Assembly: GCA_000145985.1 (NCBI GenBank)
Contig: CP002098.1
Coordinates: 1 to 64,000 of the forward strand
DNA length: 64,000 nucleotides
From: Ignisphaera aggregans DSM 17230
GTDB lineage: Archaea > Thermoproteota > Thermoprotei_A > Sulfolobales > Ignisphaeraceae
Reading direction: 5' to 3'
Shown here piece after piece: positions 29,517 to 38,400 of the stretch (its first letter is position 1; the number at the start of each line of letters is the position of its first letter). A program made the translations under genes and the position numbers. Under the pieces are notes generated by a model. It ran no database searches. It was not told the DNA's origin and was given only the letters and a program-made list of their open reading frames with translations.

Positions 29517-29571
29517 TAAAATGATGAGAGAGATCTTCTGAATCATGATGATGCTTATGAGTTCTGAATAT
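29517..29571 (+). ncRNA. Box C/D guide sRNA (predicted tRNA-Met C34 guide)
   Basis: All four boxes are present with ideal spacing: C ATGATGA 29521-29527, D' CTGA 29538-29541, three bases, C' ATGATGA 29545-29551, D CTGA 29564-29567. Guides are 10 and 12 bases. The D guide (29552-29563) complements AACUCAUAA; the fifth base from the D box pairs with the C of CAU, so by the N+5 rule C34 of a CAU-anticodon tRNA is 2'-O-methylated. It lies upstream of PCNA, in the gap before the TFB-like gene. Confidence 0.85.
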
Positions 29572-29709
29572 ATCCAATATCTCTATGGCTCTCTATCCAA
29601 ATCCTTTCTACAGATATTTATTATTCTAGAATAGTTTCGCTTATGTGTCACTGTGTATGAATAGACCTTTACATATGCAATTATATACCTTTGCAACATT
29701 TTCAGATAG

Positions 29710-30342
29710 GTGGTGAAAGCCTTGTCCTGTCCCTACTGTAAATCCCAAAATATTATACATGATTTTACACATGGATATGTAGTATGTGGTGAATGTGGTA
29801 CTATAATTGATGAGCTATATATAGAGTTCTTTGAGAATACTAGCTATGAAGAAGCTAAGCCTATGGGATTACCAACAGTTAGAGAGGGTCTTAATAAGAA
29901 GGTTGCTAGAGCTATGGGTATGTATATAGCTAAATTAAGTCATGATGTTGCTGTATATGAGAAATATGCTAAGAGGGCTAGAAAGGGTGTTAGAGTTGAT
30001 CTTGAGATGATTCAGAGGAGGTTAGCTGGAGATAAGGTTAGGGTATATAGACATGAATCTGAAGACAAACTTAGAGAACTTATAGAGGGTGATGCTATTT
30101 TAAGAAGTATTATTGATAGGATAATTGATAGAGATCCACTATTCTCATCTAGAACTCTTAGAGGTAAAATTGCTTTAGCACTAATTATTAAGCAACTGAT
30201 TACAAGGGGGGATATAGATTATGAGGAGATAGCTAGACAAGCACATATGAGTAAAACACATATAAAGAGACTTGTAAAACTTCTTAAGCTAAGATATAGA
30301 GATATAGCATCTATAAAGATGAGGATAGCTATAAAGAGCTAG
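29710..30342 (+). CDS. TFB-like zinc-ribbon HTH protein
   Basis: The 210-aa protein has an intact TFIIB-type ribbon, CPYC (7-10) and CGEC (27-30), with HGYVVCGECGTIIDEL closely like TFB. The rest is basic and helical, ending in a helix-turn-helix (about 165-195, EEIARQAHMSKTHIKRLVKLL); two full cyclin repeats are not evident. GTG 29710 or 29713, or TTG 29722 behind GGTGGTG, may be the start. It resembles a truncated TFB such as Sulfolobus TFB3. It is divergent from PCNA. Confidence 0.7.
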   Translation: MVKALSCPYCKSQNIIHDFTHGYVVCGECGTIIDELYIEFFENTSYEEAKPMGLPTVREGLNKKVARAMGMYIAKLSHDVAVYEKYAKRARKGVRVDLEMIQRRLAGDKVRVYRHESEDKLRELIEGDAILRSIIDRIIDRDPLFSSRTLRGKIALALIIKQLITRGDIDYEEIARQAHMSKTHIKRLVKLLKLRYRDIASIKMRIAIKS

Positions 30343-30365
30343 AGATATAAGTTCTGAAAATAATT

Positions 30366-30446
30366 TTTTATTGTCCCCGCCACCTCACATCTCTCTAAGA
30401 CTCTATAGAGAGGATGAAGATGATGGGAGAGCGGTATGGCGGGGAA
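30366..30446. ncRNA. Candidate hairpin RNA or structured terminator
   Basis: CCCCGCCA pairs with TGGCGGGG across about 65 bases, and inside it CATC-TCTCT pairs with AGAGA-GATG around a ten-base loop. The GC-rich closing stem contrasts with the AT-rich flanks. On the plus strand it ends with ACAACA, reminiscent of an H/ACA tail, but the 3' internal loop is too long for a standard guide pocket. It could also end transcription of the small minus-strand gene beginning at 30662. Confidence 0.4.
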
Positions 30447-30452
30447 CAACAT

Positions 30453-30662
30453 CTATTTTGCTGAAGATAGTTTGTTTCTCACATAGTTAATAAATTCCTC
30501 TAAACTAAGCTCCTCCCTATGTTTAGGTAGCTCAATAACAAATACCTTCTGATCCACTAAACGCAAAACTCTTATCACATCTCTATCCCTATACCTATAA
30601 ACATCGAGTTGCTTTAAACCAAGCTTCTCAAGAGCTTCTCTATAACTTGATAATCGCGGCAT
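30453..30662 (-). CDS. Small hypothetical protein
   Basis: 69 aa, basic and charged, beginning MPRLSSYREALEKLGL. A strand-rich centre (DVIRVLRLVDQKVFVIELPK) and a helical end follow. The sequence looks coding and uses the same codons as neighbours, but I recognise no family. Confidence 0.5.
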   Translation of the reverse strand: MPRLSSYREALEKLGLKQLDVYRYRDRDVIRVLRLVDQKVFVIELPKHREELSLEEFINYVRNKLSSAK

Positions 30663-30773
30663 TTTAGTATCACTAAGAATATAACTATTTATGCTCTAGA
30701 TAATAAGCTATTATTGAACTCCACAAATTAGCGTCTCTCAATTCTATTCATCAGATTTATAGCTATGGGAGAG

Positions 30774-30865
30774 GGCCGCGGCCGGGATTTGAACCCGGGA
30801 CCTCGGGATCTCTGCACCCTTTGCCCCACAGTCCCGCGCTCTAGCCAGGCTGAGCTACCGCGGCC
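30774..30865 (-). tRNA. tRNA-His (GTG) with intron
   Basis: The minus strand folds a cloverleaf with encoded G-1 opposite C73, the identity pair of histidine tRNAs. Anticodon loop CTGTGG-A has anticodon GTG. A 16-base intron (30810-30825) sits at the canonical 37/38 position, removable by the splicing endonuclease. HisRS is encoded at 56952. Confidence 0.93.
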
Positions 30866-30924
30866 ACCCATATTCAGCTAATTGCTATATGTTTTCTGCG
30901 GTTAAAAATATTTTTTGTTATTCT

Positions 30925-31485
30925 TTATAGATCTATAACTCTATAGCTCATAGTCTCTGTATCTAGTGTTACAACCGTTTTTCTATTTGATAGATATCCG
31001 CATACCTCTCCAGGATTTATAATGAGTGTTCTCCCTATAACTCTTGTATCAACTCTATGTGTATGTCCATAGAGAATAACATCAAATCTATTTGAATTTG
31101 CTATAGACTCTACTATCTGTAGTGTTTGCTCTATATTTCCCATTCCATGCATAAGAAGAAACTTTTTATTAGATATAGTAGTGATATACATATGGGGTCT
31201 TATATATGCACCAGCCTTATGGGCAAGCTCTCTAAGTTGATATATATCTCCATCATTATTCCCTAGAACTATGAATATCTTAGCAGGAAACTCTAGTATC
31301 TTGGCTAATGCAAATGGCGATATTATATCACCTAGATGTATAACCATATCAGTATTGCTATCCCTAAAAACAGCTAGAGCTCTCTCAATAGCATCTAGAT
31401 TATCATGTGAATCACTCATAATACCTATAATCATTTTAGACACATGTGTAGAATCTATACAAAGCCTAATTTCCTTATCTGGCAA
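30925..31485 (-). CDS. MJ0936/YfcE-type metallophosphoesterase
   Basis: A 186-aa calcineurin-like phosphodiesterase: MSDSHDN, HLGDIIS, LGNNDGD, MHG and YGHTHR give the five dimetal motifs in order. The natural substrate is unknown for this family. ATG at 31434, just before IIGIMSDSHD, may be the real start, because the extra 17 residues are atypical. It begins 17 bases after the initiator tRNA, probably on the same transcript. Confidence 0.85.
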   Translation of the reverse strand: MPDKEIRLCIDSTHVSKMIIGIMSDSHDNLDAIERALAVFRDSNTDMVIHLGDIISPFALAKILEFPAKIFIVLGNNDGDIYQLRELAHKAGAYIRPHMYITTISNKKFLLMHGMGNIEQTLQIVESIANSNRFDVILYGHTHRVDTRVIGRTLIINPGEVCGYLSNRKTVVTLDTETMSYRVIDL

Positions 31486-31504
31486 TAGATCTATATAGAA
31501 TTGG

Positions 31505-31578
31505 TAGCGGGGGGTGGATTTGAACCACCGACCTCGGGGTTATGAGCCCCGCGGGCTACCAGGCTGCCCTACCCCGCT
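31505..31578 (-). tRNA. Initiator tRNA-Met (CAT)
   Basis: A minus-strand cloverleaf with anticodon loop CTCATAA. The A1-U72 end pair and GGGG/CCCC anticodon stem mark it as an initiator. CCA is encoded (31502-31504), unlike in most tRNAs here. No intron. Its anticodon loop shares CUCAUAA with the guide RNA at 29521, but bases 30-31 are GG, not AA. Confidence 0.95.
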
Positions 31579-31727
31579 ACCTATAGCTCTCATACACCAT
31601 TTACTAATCTTATCTGTGCAGACTTATAGGGTTTACTGCTACATAAATATTTAGCTTAGCGAAGAACTGTCTTTATATGATAAGCTTTTATTTCTTTATC
31701 TCATAACCCTCTCTATAGGTGTAGATA

Positions 31728-31964
31728 TTGAGTCAACATATACCGACAGATACTGCACACAAGATCTTAGCGGAATCCCTTGGACAGATGGTCTTGATAA
31801 AGCTTAGGGGTGGAAAGAGTGTTAGAGGTAAGCTAAGGAGCTATGATCTCCATCTAAATATTGTTCTAGATGATGCTGAGGAAGAGCTTAGTGATGGTAG
31901 TTGGAGAAAACTTGGAACTGTATTGATAAGAGGAGAAAATGTTGTAGTTATATCGCCTATGTAG
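31728..31964 (+). CDS. LSm (Sm-like archaeal) protein
   Basis: A 78-aa RNA-binding ring protein with Sm1 (VLIKLRGGKSVRGKLRSYDLHLN, shortened here) and Sm2 (VLIRGENVVVIS) motifs. The start is TTG at 31728. The next gene, L37e, follows after nine bases; LSm-L37e is conserved in archaea. Confidence 0.93.
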   Translation: MSQHIPTDTAHKILAESLGQMVLIKLRGGKSVRGKLRSYDLHLNIVLDDAEEELSDGSWRKLGTVLIRGENVVVISPM

Positions 31965-31973
31965 GTGGTATAG

Positions 31974-32159
31974 ATGAAAGGAACTCCATCGATGGGTAAG
32001 AGGAATAAGAATGTTACACATATAAAGTGTAGGAGATGTGGAAGAAATGCATTCAATGTTGCAAAGGGTTATTGTGCTGCATGTGGATTTGGTAGATCTA
32101 GTAGGATTAGAAGATATAGTTGGCAGAATAAGAAGGTTAATAGGGTTAGAGTGAGATAG
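31974..32159 (+). CDS. rpl37e: Ribosomal protein L37e
   Basis: A 61-aa zinc protein with CRRCG (19-23) and CAACG (34-38). It begins [12 protein letters not shown] and ends in a basic tail. It is the second gene of the LSm operon and converges with rtcA. Confidence 0.95.
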   Translation: MKGTPSMGKRNKNVTHIKCRRCGRNAFNVAKGYCAACGFGRSSRIRRYSWQNKKVNRVRVR

Positions 32160-32161
32160 AG

Positions 32162-33223
32162 CTATCTCTCTATACCTATACCCCTAACCCTAACTAAGAA
32201 GCTCTTATCACCATACCTAGATATGTTTATCTCACAACCTGTTAAAATCTTTGCTATCTCTATCACAGTCTCCATATGTAGTGTTATTGTTGATACTGTA
32301 AATCTGGATTCTCCCTTTGCTATAGCTGCTATAGGTATAACCATATCACCTGCATGTCTATCCAATGCAGCTCCACTTACAATCTCCTCATATAACTTCT
32401 CAGCAGCCTCTCTACCAACAACCTCAGCAGGCTTCCCCTTTTCACCAAGAGAATCACCTCCAAGTATAGCTCTAGATGCTTTTGCATATAGAACAATACC
32501 GCTTCCAGGACCTAGATGAGGATCTTTCTGAGGATCATAAAACTCTAGCTCTATATCTATAGGTATGTTCAAGCCCTTTGAAGCTAGATACTCCTTAGCA
32601 GCTCTAGCCTGTCTCTCAGCCACATGGCTAGGCAGTTTCACGCAGTGGGATCTACCACCTATTAGCTCTAGATCCCCTCTATCAACAAGATCTATAGGCT
32701 CTATAAAACCTGTTGGAATAGCTCTAACTCTTATCATCCCTCCACCCCTCGGATAATGACCTCTCCTAATAAGCTCAACATCTATTCTATATCTAAACAT
32801 CTTTAGAATTGGCATCAATACATATCTTATATAGTCTATAGGGGGACTCCAAGGAACATCTGTACCACCTATAATCTCTATAACACTCTCTCTATCTAGA
32901 AATGGAAGTATTGGTAGAAGTGCTTGTAGAACAAGTGTTGTACTTCCAGCTGTACCTATATCAAATCTATATACACCTCCCCTAATCCTACCAGGTCTGA
33001 ACATCAATTCTTTAGAGCCTATATATCCACCATCTATAGATGCATTAGATATCTCTGCAACTGCTCTAACAGCTGTTAGATGTTGGTGTTGGAGACCTGG
33101 ATTCCTTCTCTTAGCCCTTATATTAACTATCTTTATATCTTTTCCTAGAGCTGTTGCCAAGCCTATTGCTGATCTAAGTATCTGTCCCCCACCCTCACCA
33201 ATACTACCATCGATAACTATCAT
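32162..33223 (-). CDS. rtcA: RNA 3'-terminal phosphate cyclase
   Basis: Turns RNA 3'-phosphates into 2',3'-cyclic ends using ATP. The 353-aa protein has the family pattern GEGGGQILR (7-15), AKRRNPGLQHQHLTAV (39-54), RGHYPRGGG (about 157-165) and the catalytic-His region ALDRHAGDMVIPI (about 295-307, adenylylated His). Its start touches the stop of nadM. Confidence 0.94.
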   Translation of the reverse strand: MIVIDGSIGEGGGQILRSAIGLATALGKDIKIVNIRAKRRNPGLQHQHLTAVRAVAEISNASIDGGYIGSKELMFRPGRIRGGVYRFDIGTAGSTTLVLQALLPILPFLDRESVIEIIGGTDVPWSPPIDYIRYVLMPILKMFRYRIDVELIRRGHYPRGGGMIRVRAIPTGFIEPIDLVDRGDLELIGGRSHCVKLPSHVAERQARAAKEYLASKGLNIPIDIELEFYDPQKDPHLGPGSGIVLYAKASRAILGGDSLGEKGKPAEVVGREAAEKLYEEIVSGAALDRHAGDMVIPIAAIAKGESRFTVSTITLHMETVIEIAKILTGCEINISRYGDKSFLVRVRGIGIER

Positions 33224-33744
33224 CAGTCCCTACCACTTATCTCCCTGATCCTCTCAACACCTCTAATCTCATCAATTATTTTTGCAACAGATGGTGGAAC
33301 AAGTCTCCTCCAACCCTCATCTCCTCTAATCATCATAAGCCTTATCTTTGTAGAGCTATAAACCTCTCTATCATATGCAGGTGGTATTAGAACTTCATAG
33401 CCAGCCTCCTTAAATAGTCTTACAACTAGGGGGTTTCTAGCAACACCATATCTATATGGAGGTACATATATAGATACATATGCAATCCATGCAGCATTCA
33501 TAAGTATATCTGGTACAGGTATTATGAATATCCTCGATATATCTATACCTGCATCCCTAAGCCCCTCTCTAACCATGAGCACCCTCTCACCAGCTGTAAA
33601 AGGATTAGATATAGTATGGCTCTCCTGAGCAGTTCCAATAACTATTATAAGCTCATCAACTCTCTCCAAAGCCCATCTAACAACACTTACATGCCCCCAG
33701 TGAAGAGGTTGGAATCTACCTGGATATAGAGCTCTTACAACCAT
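33223..33744 (-). CDS. nadM: NMN adenylyltransferase
   Basis: Forms NAD from nicotinamide mononucleotide and ATP. The 173-aa archaeal-type enzyme has YPGRFQPLHWGHV (7-19, the HxGH nucleotidyl motif), FTAGERVLM and the ISRIFIIPVPD segment, and a C-terminal SSTKIR motif. It shares one base with rtcA. Confidence 0.93.
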   Translation of the reverse strand: MVVRALYPGRFQPLHWGHVSVVRWALERVDELIIVIGTAQESHTISNPFTAGERVLMVREGLRDAGIDISRIFIIPVPDILMNAAWIAYVSIYVPPYRYGVARNPLVVRLFKEAGYEVLIPPAYDREVYSSTKIRLMMIRGDEGWRRLVPPSVAKIIDEIRGVERIREISGRD

Positions 33745-33825
33745 TATACATCACTATACATACTTGAAAATTTTTAACCTCCAAAATAAGTATTTATGTA
33801 AAGAGATATTGTAAAGTGTGGGAGT

Positions 33826-34440
33826 TTGTCCCAAGAATCACAGAGGAGAAAGGTTCTTGTTGCAAGAGAAGATCTTGTAAATGCTATTAGTAGTTTTGCT
33901 AGGAAGAGAGGTTCGACACTATATTCATATCTAAATGAAATTCTTGAACAGGCTATAAGAGCTGAAAATCTTGGTGTAAATCTTAGAGATGCTCTAGATT
34001 CCTATGAGATTCTAAAAGCTAATAGAAATGCAAATCAGGTTATAATTCCAGCAGAGGTTTTGACAGCTATAGTCAATAAGATTTCTGAAGATCCAGCAAC
34101 ACTAAACACTATAGAGAATCTATGGAAAGAAGCTGGGAAATGGTATGGAGAATATATATCAATTAGATTTAGAGAGAACCTCAAAGATGGAGAAAAACTG
34201 TTGAAAGAGATAGAGAAGCTGTTAAAGGAGATTAGATGGGAATTAGTAGATCTTGTTATAGAGCCTGAGGGAAACGGTATAAGAGTTAGAGGTGTAGCAC
34301 CACAACAATCAGTAGAGATAATGAAAATGATATCAATGTTTATAGAAGGAGTACTAGAAGTATTTGGATACAGAGTTGAAAGGAGAAACATATATAAGGG
34401 GATAATCGATATAAGCTTCACAAAAACAACACAGCCCTAG
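33826..34440 (+). CDS. Crenarchaeal conserved hypothetical protein
   Basis: A 204-aa protein starting with TTG at 33826. The N-terminus (about 9-50: KVLVAREDLVNAISSFARKRG) looks like a ribbon-helix-helix or short helical DNA-binding unit; the rest is alpha/beta, with LVIEPEGNGIRVRGV and a FIEGVLEVFGYRVERRN segment. It resembles predicted crenarchaeal regulatory proteins, with no assigned function. Confidence 0.55.
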   Translation: MSQESQRRKVLVAREDLVNAISSFARKRGSTLYSYLNEILEQAIRAENLGVNLRDALDSYEILKANRNANQVIIPAEVLTAIVNKISEDPATLNTIENLWKEAGKWYGEYISIRFRENLKDGEKLLKEIEKLLKEIRWELVDLVIEPEGNGIRVRGVAPQQSVEIMKMISMFIEGVLEVFGYRVERRNIYKGIIDISFTKTTQP

Positions 34441-34861
34441 AATTCTAAAACCCAGAAAGACACATATCCCTTCAACCCTTTTAGAAAATATAGAGTATAT
34501 ATAGCTCTCTATCCATTATTATATTCTAGGTTATGTAAACTCTATCCACCTGTAGCTATAGCTCTAAAAATAGCTATTAAGAATCCTAGCTAAAAACCCG
34601 ATCATCATTTGACTATGGGTTGACAAACCTGTGTTAAATTTGAGTATCAAGTAATTATCAAACTGTGTCCTAATGTTGTGTAGAGACTAGCAGTATGCTC
34701 TAGCTCTAGAAAATAGTTTTAGGAATTAGAGCAATTTGTTTATATGAACAGGAAGTAGCTGTGGGAGCTATCTATTCTAGTCAATGGAAAATTTAGAATT
34801 ACTGGAATAGATATAATTCCTCTTAACACTATTGGATGCTCCAAATGGAGGTGTCTATAGT

Positions 34862-35166
34862 CTATGAATGGTATTGAATGTGTTAGAGATCTTATATTGA
34901 TAGCATTGATGAGGTTTCCAAGAGGTGTAACTCTACAAAGGAAACTGTTAGAAAATATATTTCTAGGGTATTGAAATAGATGGCGAAGTTATTAAGAATA
35001 GTAAGGCTAGAATACTAATCTAACTTTAGAGCTCTCAATATCTCTTGAAGATTCTAAGAAGATCTTTAAAGATGTTATAGATGCTATGAACATGACAATA
35101 ATTGTTGTTGGTAGGGATGCTCTAGTGATCTACAAGATGTTATACCCATTGAGATATAGCGATTGA
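34862..35166 (+). pseudogene. Decayed HTH-type regulator
   Basis: Three coding-like pieces occur in three different frames: RDLILIALMRFP from the ATG at 34862, TVRKYISRVLK at 34944 and KKIFKDVIDAMNMTIIVVGRD at about 35050, ending in a TGA at 35164-35166. Together they look like a short wHTH protein disrupted by at least two frameshifts and stop codons. Confidence 0.5.
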
Positions 35167-35375
35167 ATCAAAATAAAGATTTCCTATGATGAATATAAAA
35201 TGTTGTGAGCCAATACCATTTCCACTATAGCTATAGACCCCAAGAATCTATAGCTATCGACTATCTTAAGCTATCAATACACCCCAATTTTATTGCTCTA
35301 TAAGGGTAATACCTAAGATAACTATATACAGCTGTATACAGACACATCAAAACCTTGTAGATAGCTGTAGACAGA

Positions 35376-35390
35376 AGCCTTTTATAGCTA
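35376..35390 (+). promoter_or_regulatory. Probable S-layer promoter TATA box
   Basis: CTTTTATAG at 35379-35387, with purine-rich bases before it, lies about 25 bases ahead of an expected transcript start near 35410. The TTG at 35406 would then fall at or before the start, supporting the GTG at 35430 as initiator. Confidence 0.45.
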
Positions 35391-35429
35391 GAACATAGAT
35401 AATACTTGTTCTCGGAATGGGTGAATCCT

Positions 35430-38400
35430 GTGAAATCCAAATCTATATACAAATCAATATCAATAATAATACTATTAGCACTATCAATAATACCAGCAAC
35501 ACTACTAACAACAACAGTAAAAGCACAGGGAACAATAACACTATCATCAGGCAACCTACATCCAACTAAGGCAATAGAGATAAGAGTGGATATACCGGGC
35601 CTCACAGCCAATGAAATAACTTTAAGGGTTCTAGACCCTGCAGGAAATGCTATAATTCCTAACTTAATTGCACGCAGTGTGGCTACAGGAGTATACTATG
35701 CATATCTAGGCGGAGAGGATATACAAAATCTCGCTGAATTCCTTGGTGCAGGAGCAAAGGTTGATCCATCGCAATACGGTGCAATGATTCCTCGGGGGAG
35801 GGTTTCTCTCGGCACTACGCTAACCATAGAGGTTCTAGGTTACGGCATCTCCACAACAGTGTACTACGGCTATGTTGCACCTACATCAGTGAAGTTTGAC
35901 AGAGATGTCGTCCCAACGAGGAGAATAAACGAATACGAGATTACTCTAACAGTAGTCGACCAAGACCTTAACCTAAACCCGGTAGCAGTTGATCAGGGAG
36001 GCAATATAATACTAAACCTTAGACTCATCGGTACAGCCGACGGATTCTACGCTGAAGGACAGCTACAGCTACAAGTCGGTAGCGAGAGCAAGGTTAACTC
36101 AGCCGAGTTCAGTGTAAGATTTACTGTTCAAGACCTCATCGATGTATTGCAAGGAATAGAGGATAGAGAGGGAGGACCGCTTAAGAAGGGCGATGTAATT
36201 CTGATAGATGTTGCCAGCGATGTTGGAGGCAATGATAACACCAAGACGATTTCAACGAAGATTACAGCTGATTACAGGTATCCTACTGTTAAAGTGAGCT
36301 TCACACAGCAAGGCATCACGATAGACGTAGAGTCTCCGGATGACAACGTGAGGAGCCGTGCTCCAGACACTCTACAAAGTGTAGATGAGCAAGGAAATAA
36401 CATATATGTTTATGTAAGTTTCGCCGGTCGGACATGCAATGTGCCTGCCAACCTGTTCCAAGAGACTGGTTCAAACACCAACGTATTCAGGCTAACCATA
36501 CCTGTTGCATGGGGACAACAGAACGCTATAGACTGTGACAACTTGAGAGTAACTCTAGGCGTTGACAAAGCTTCATTTACGCTGAGCGCCACCTACCTAG
36601 ATAGAACAGGTTCCGGCACATACGAAACTGCAAAACCCGAGGTGACAGTCCAGAAGCAGAGCCCGGTAAACGTCATCCTACTTGTAAACGACAGAGACAT
36701 AAATGTGAACCCGAACAGCATAGACAGACTGAACTCGAGGGTAGCAGGTGGTGTAATATACCTGTACACAACTGATGGAGTCAACATAGTCGACATATAC
36801 GAGATCAGTGTATACGACGACAAAGGCAACTTCGTGCGTGCACCAGCCGACATCAATGTAGCGTTCTTCGAGACAGACTTCAACAGCGGAGTCTTCAGAC
36901 TCATAATATCTTCGCCAGGGCTCTTCACAGCAGGCAAGTCATACACAATAAAGATTAAAGATCACACAGGTGGATACACAGTAGACGTCCCAGTAACTAT
37001 AACTCCCGTCGAGATAAAGCTCGATAGAAGCGAATACCCTGCAACACCAGGAGGCTTAACAATATACATAACTTACTCCAACGATCTGTACAACATTAGG
37101 CCCGAGAGAATAGACTACATAGATGATACGGTTGTGGTTGAGATCAGAGACGCCAACAACAACCAGCTTCAGCAGTGGGTCGTACAGAGGCTAACAGAAA
37201 CAGATGTTGATTCAGGTGTATTCACAGGATCCATAACTATAAACATACCACTAGATGACAGAGTTATAGAGGGCAAGATAGTGGTCTACGACCCGAATTA
37301 CCGAGAAGTAGCTAAGGCTGAAGCTAAGCTAAAGATATTTGATGGATCACTAAAGGTGGAGCCTTCAACAGTTAAAATGGGCGACACAATAACTATCACT
37401 ATAGAGGATCAGGACTTGAACAGAGATTCACAGCGTGCTGAAGAATACAACCTGCAGATACTGTCCTCAGCTAGATGTGGAGCAATGGCGGTGCGCCTCA
37501 AGGAGACTGGGCCTAACACGGGCGTGTTTACTGCAACGCTGAGGGTCAGCCTCGAAGATATGCCTGCTGCATTTGCTGATTGCCTCAGAGCACCAGATAC
37601 CTTCACGATAACCTATAGCGATGTCAGGGAGCGTGAGCTTATAGAGGGATACACTAGGTACACCATGTCATTGCAGGCCAAGGTATCTCTGGTGAGCACC
37701 ACTGGAACACTGGATGTTAAAACTGCTGAGGAGGGATACATAGGTCTCGACGAAACATTTACAGTAACGGTGAAGGATGTTGATCTAAATCTGCGCGCAG
37801 AACAGGCAGATAGAGCAACAGTCTACATAGTTGTTGAAGGAATTAGAGATCTAGAGATAAGACCATATGAGGTACAGCTAGATGAGACAGGCTCAAGTAC
37901 AGGTGTATTTACTGTCCAAATTAGGTTCAGAGATATACCTGGTGTACCAGGAGATCTAACTCAACGTGCAAGTCTTGTTGGTAAGAAGGTCATGATCATG
38001 TATAGAGATGAAGCTGATGCAACAGGTGTTGCAAGAGTTGTACAGAAGATACTGACAATCAAAGCATATGAGCCATACATAACTGTTTCACCTAAAGACT
38101 TCGTCAATGTTGGTGAAGACATATTTATAAATGTAACAGATAAGAACAGGGCAGGAGCACGCACAGTTGATGTAATTGTTAAATCAACTAACTATCCAAT
38201 GCCGATAACACTACGTGCCTATGAGGTTGGAGAAAACACAGGTGTGTTCACAACCAAGGTCAAGGTTGTTGACCCCAGCGAATGGATCTTCGGAGCACCT
38301 CAGGTACCAGCACTACTAGGAGACACTATAACGATCACCTACATAGCTCCCGTGAATTCTGCTGGACAGACAAATGTCCCGGTAACAACAAGTCTTGTTG

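Larger units (their letters stand above)
34441..35405. other. Long gap with gene debris
   Basis: The gap contains no intact gene. A fragment at about 34780-34860 reads FRITGIDIIPLNTIGCSKW then a stop, and the HTH pseudogene follows at 34862-35166. The last 230 bases hold the S-layer promoter. The rest is AT-rich. Confidence 0.55.
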
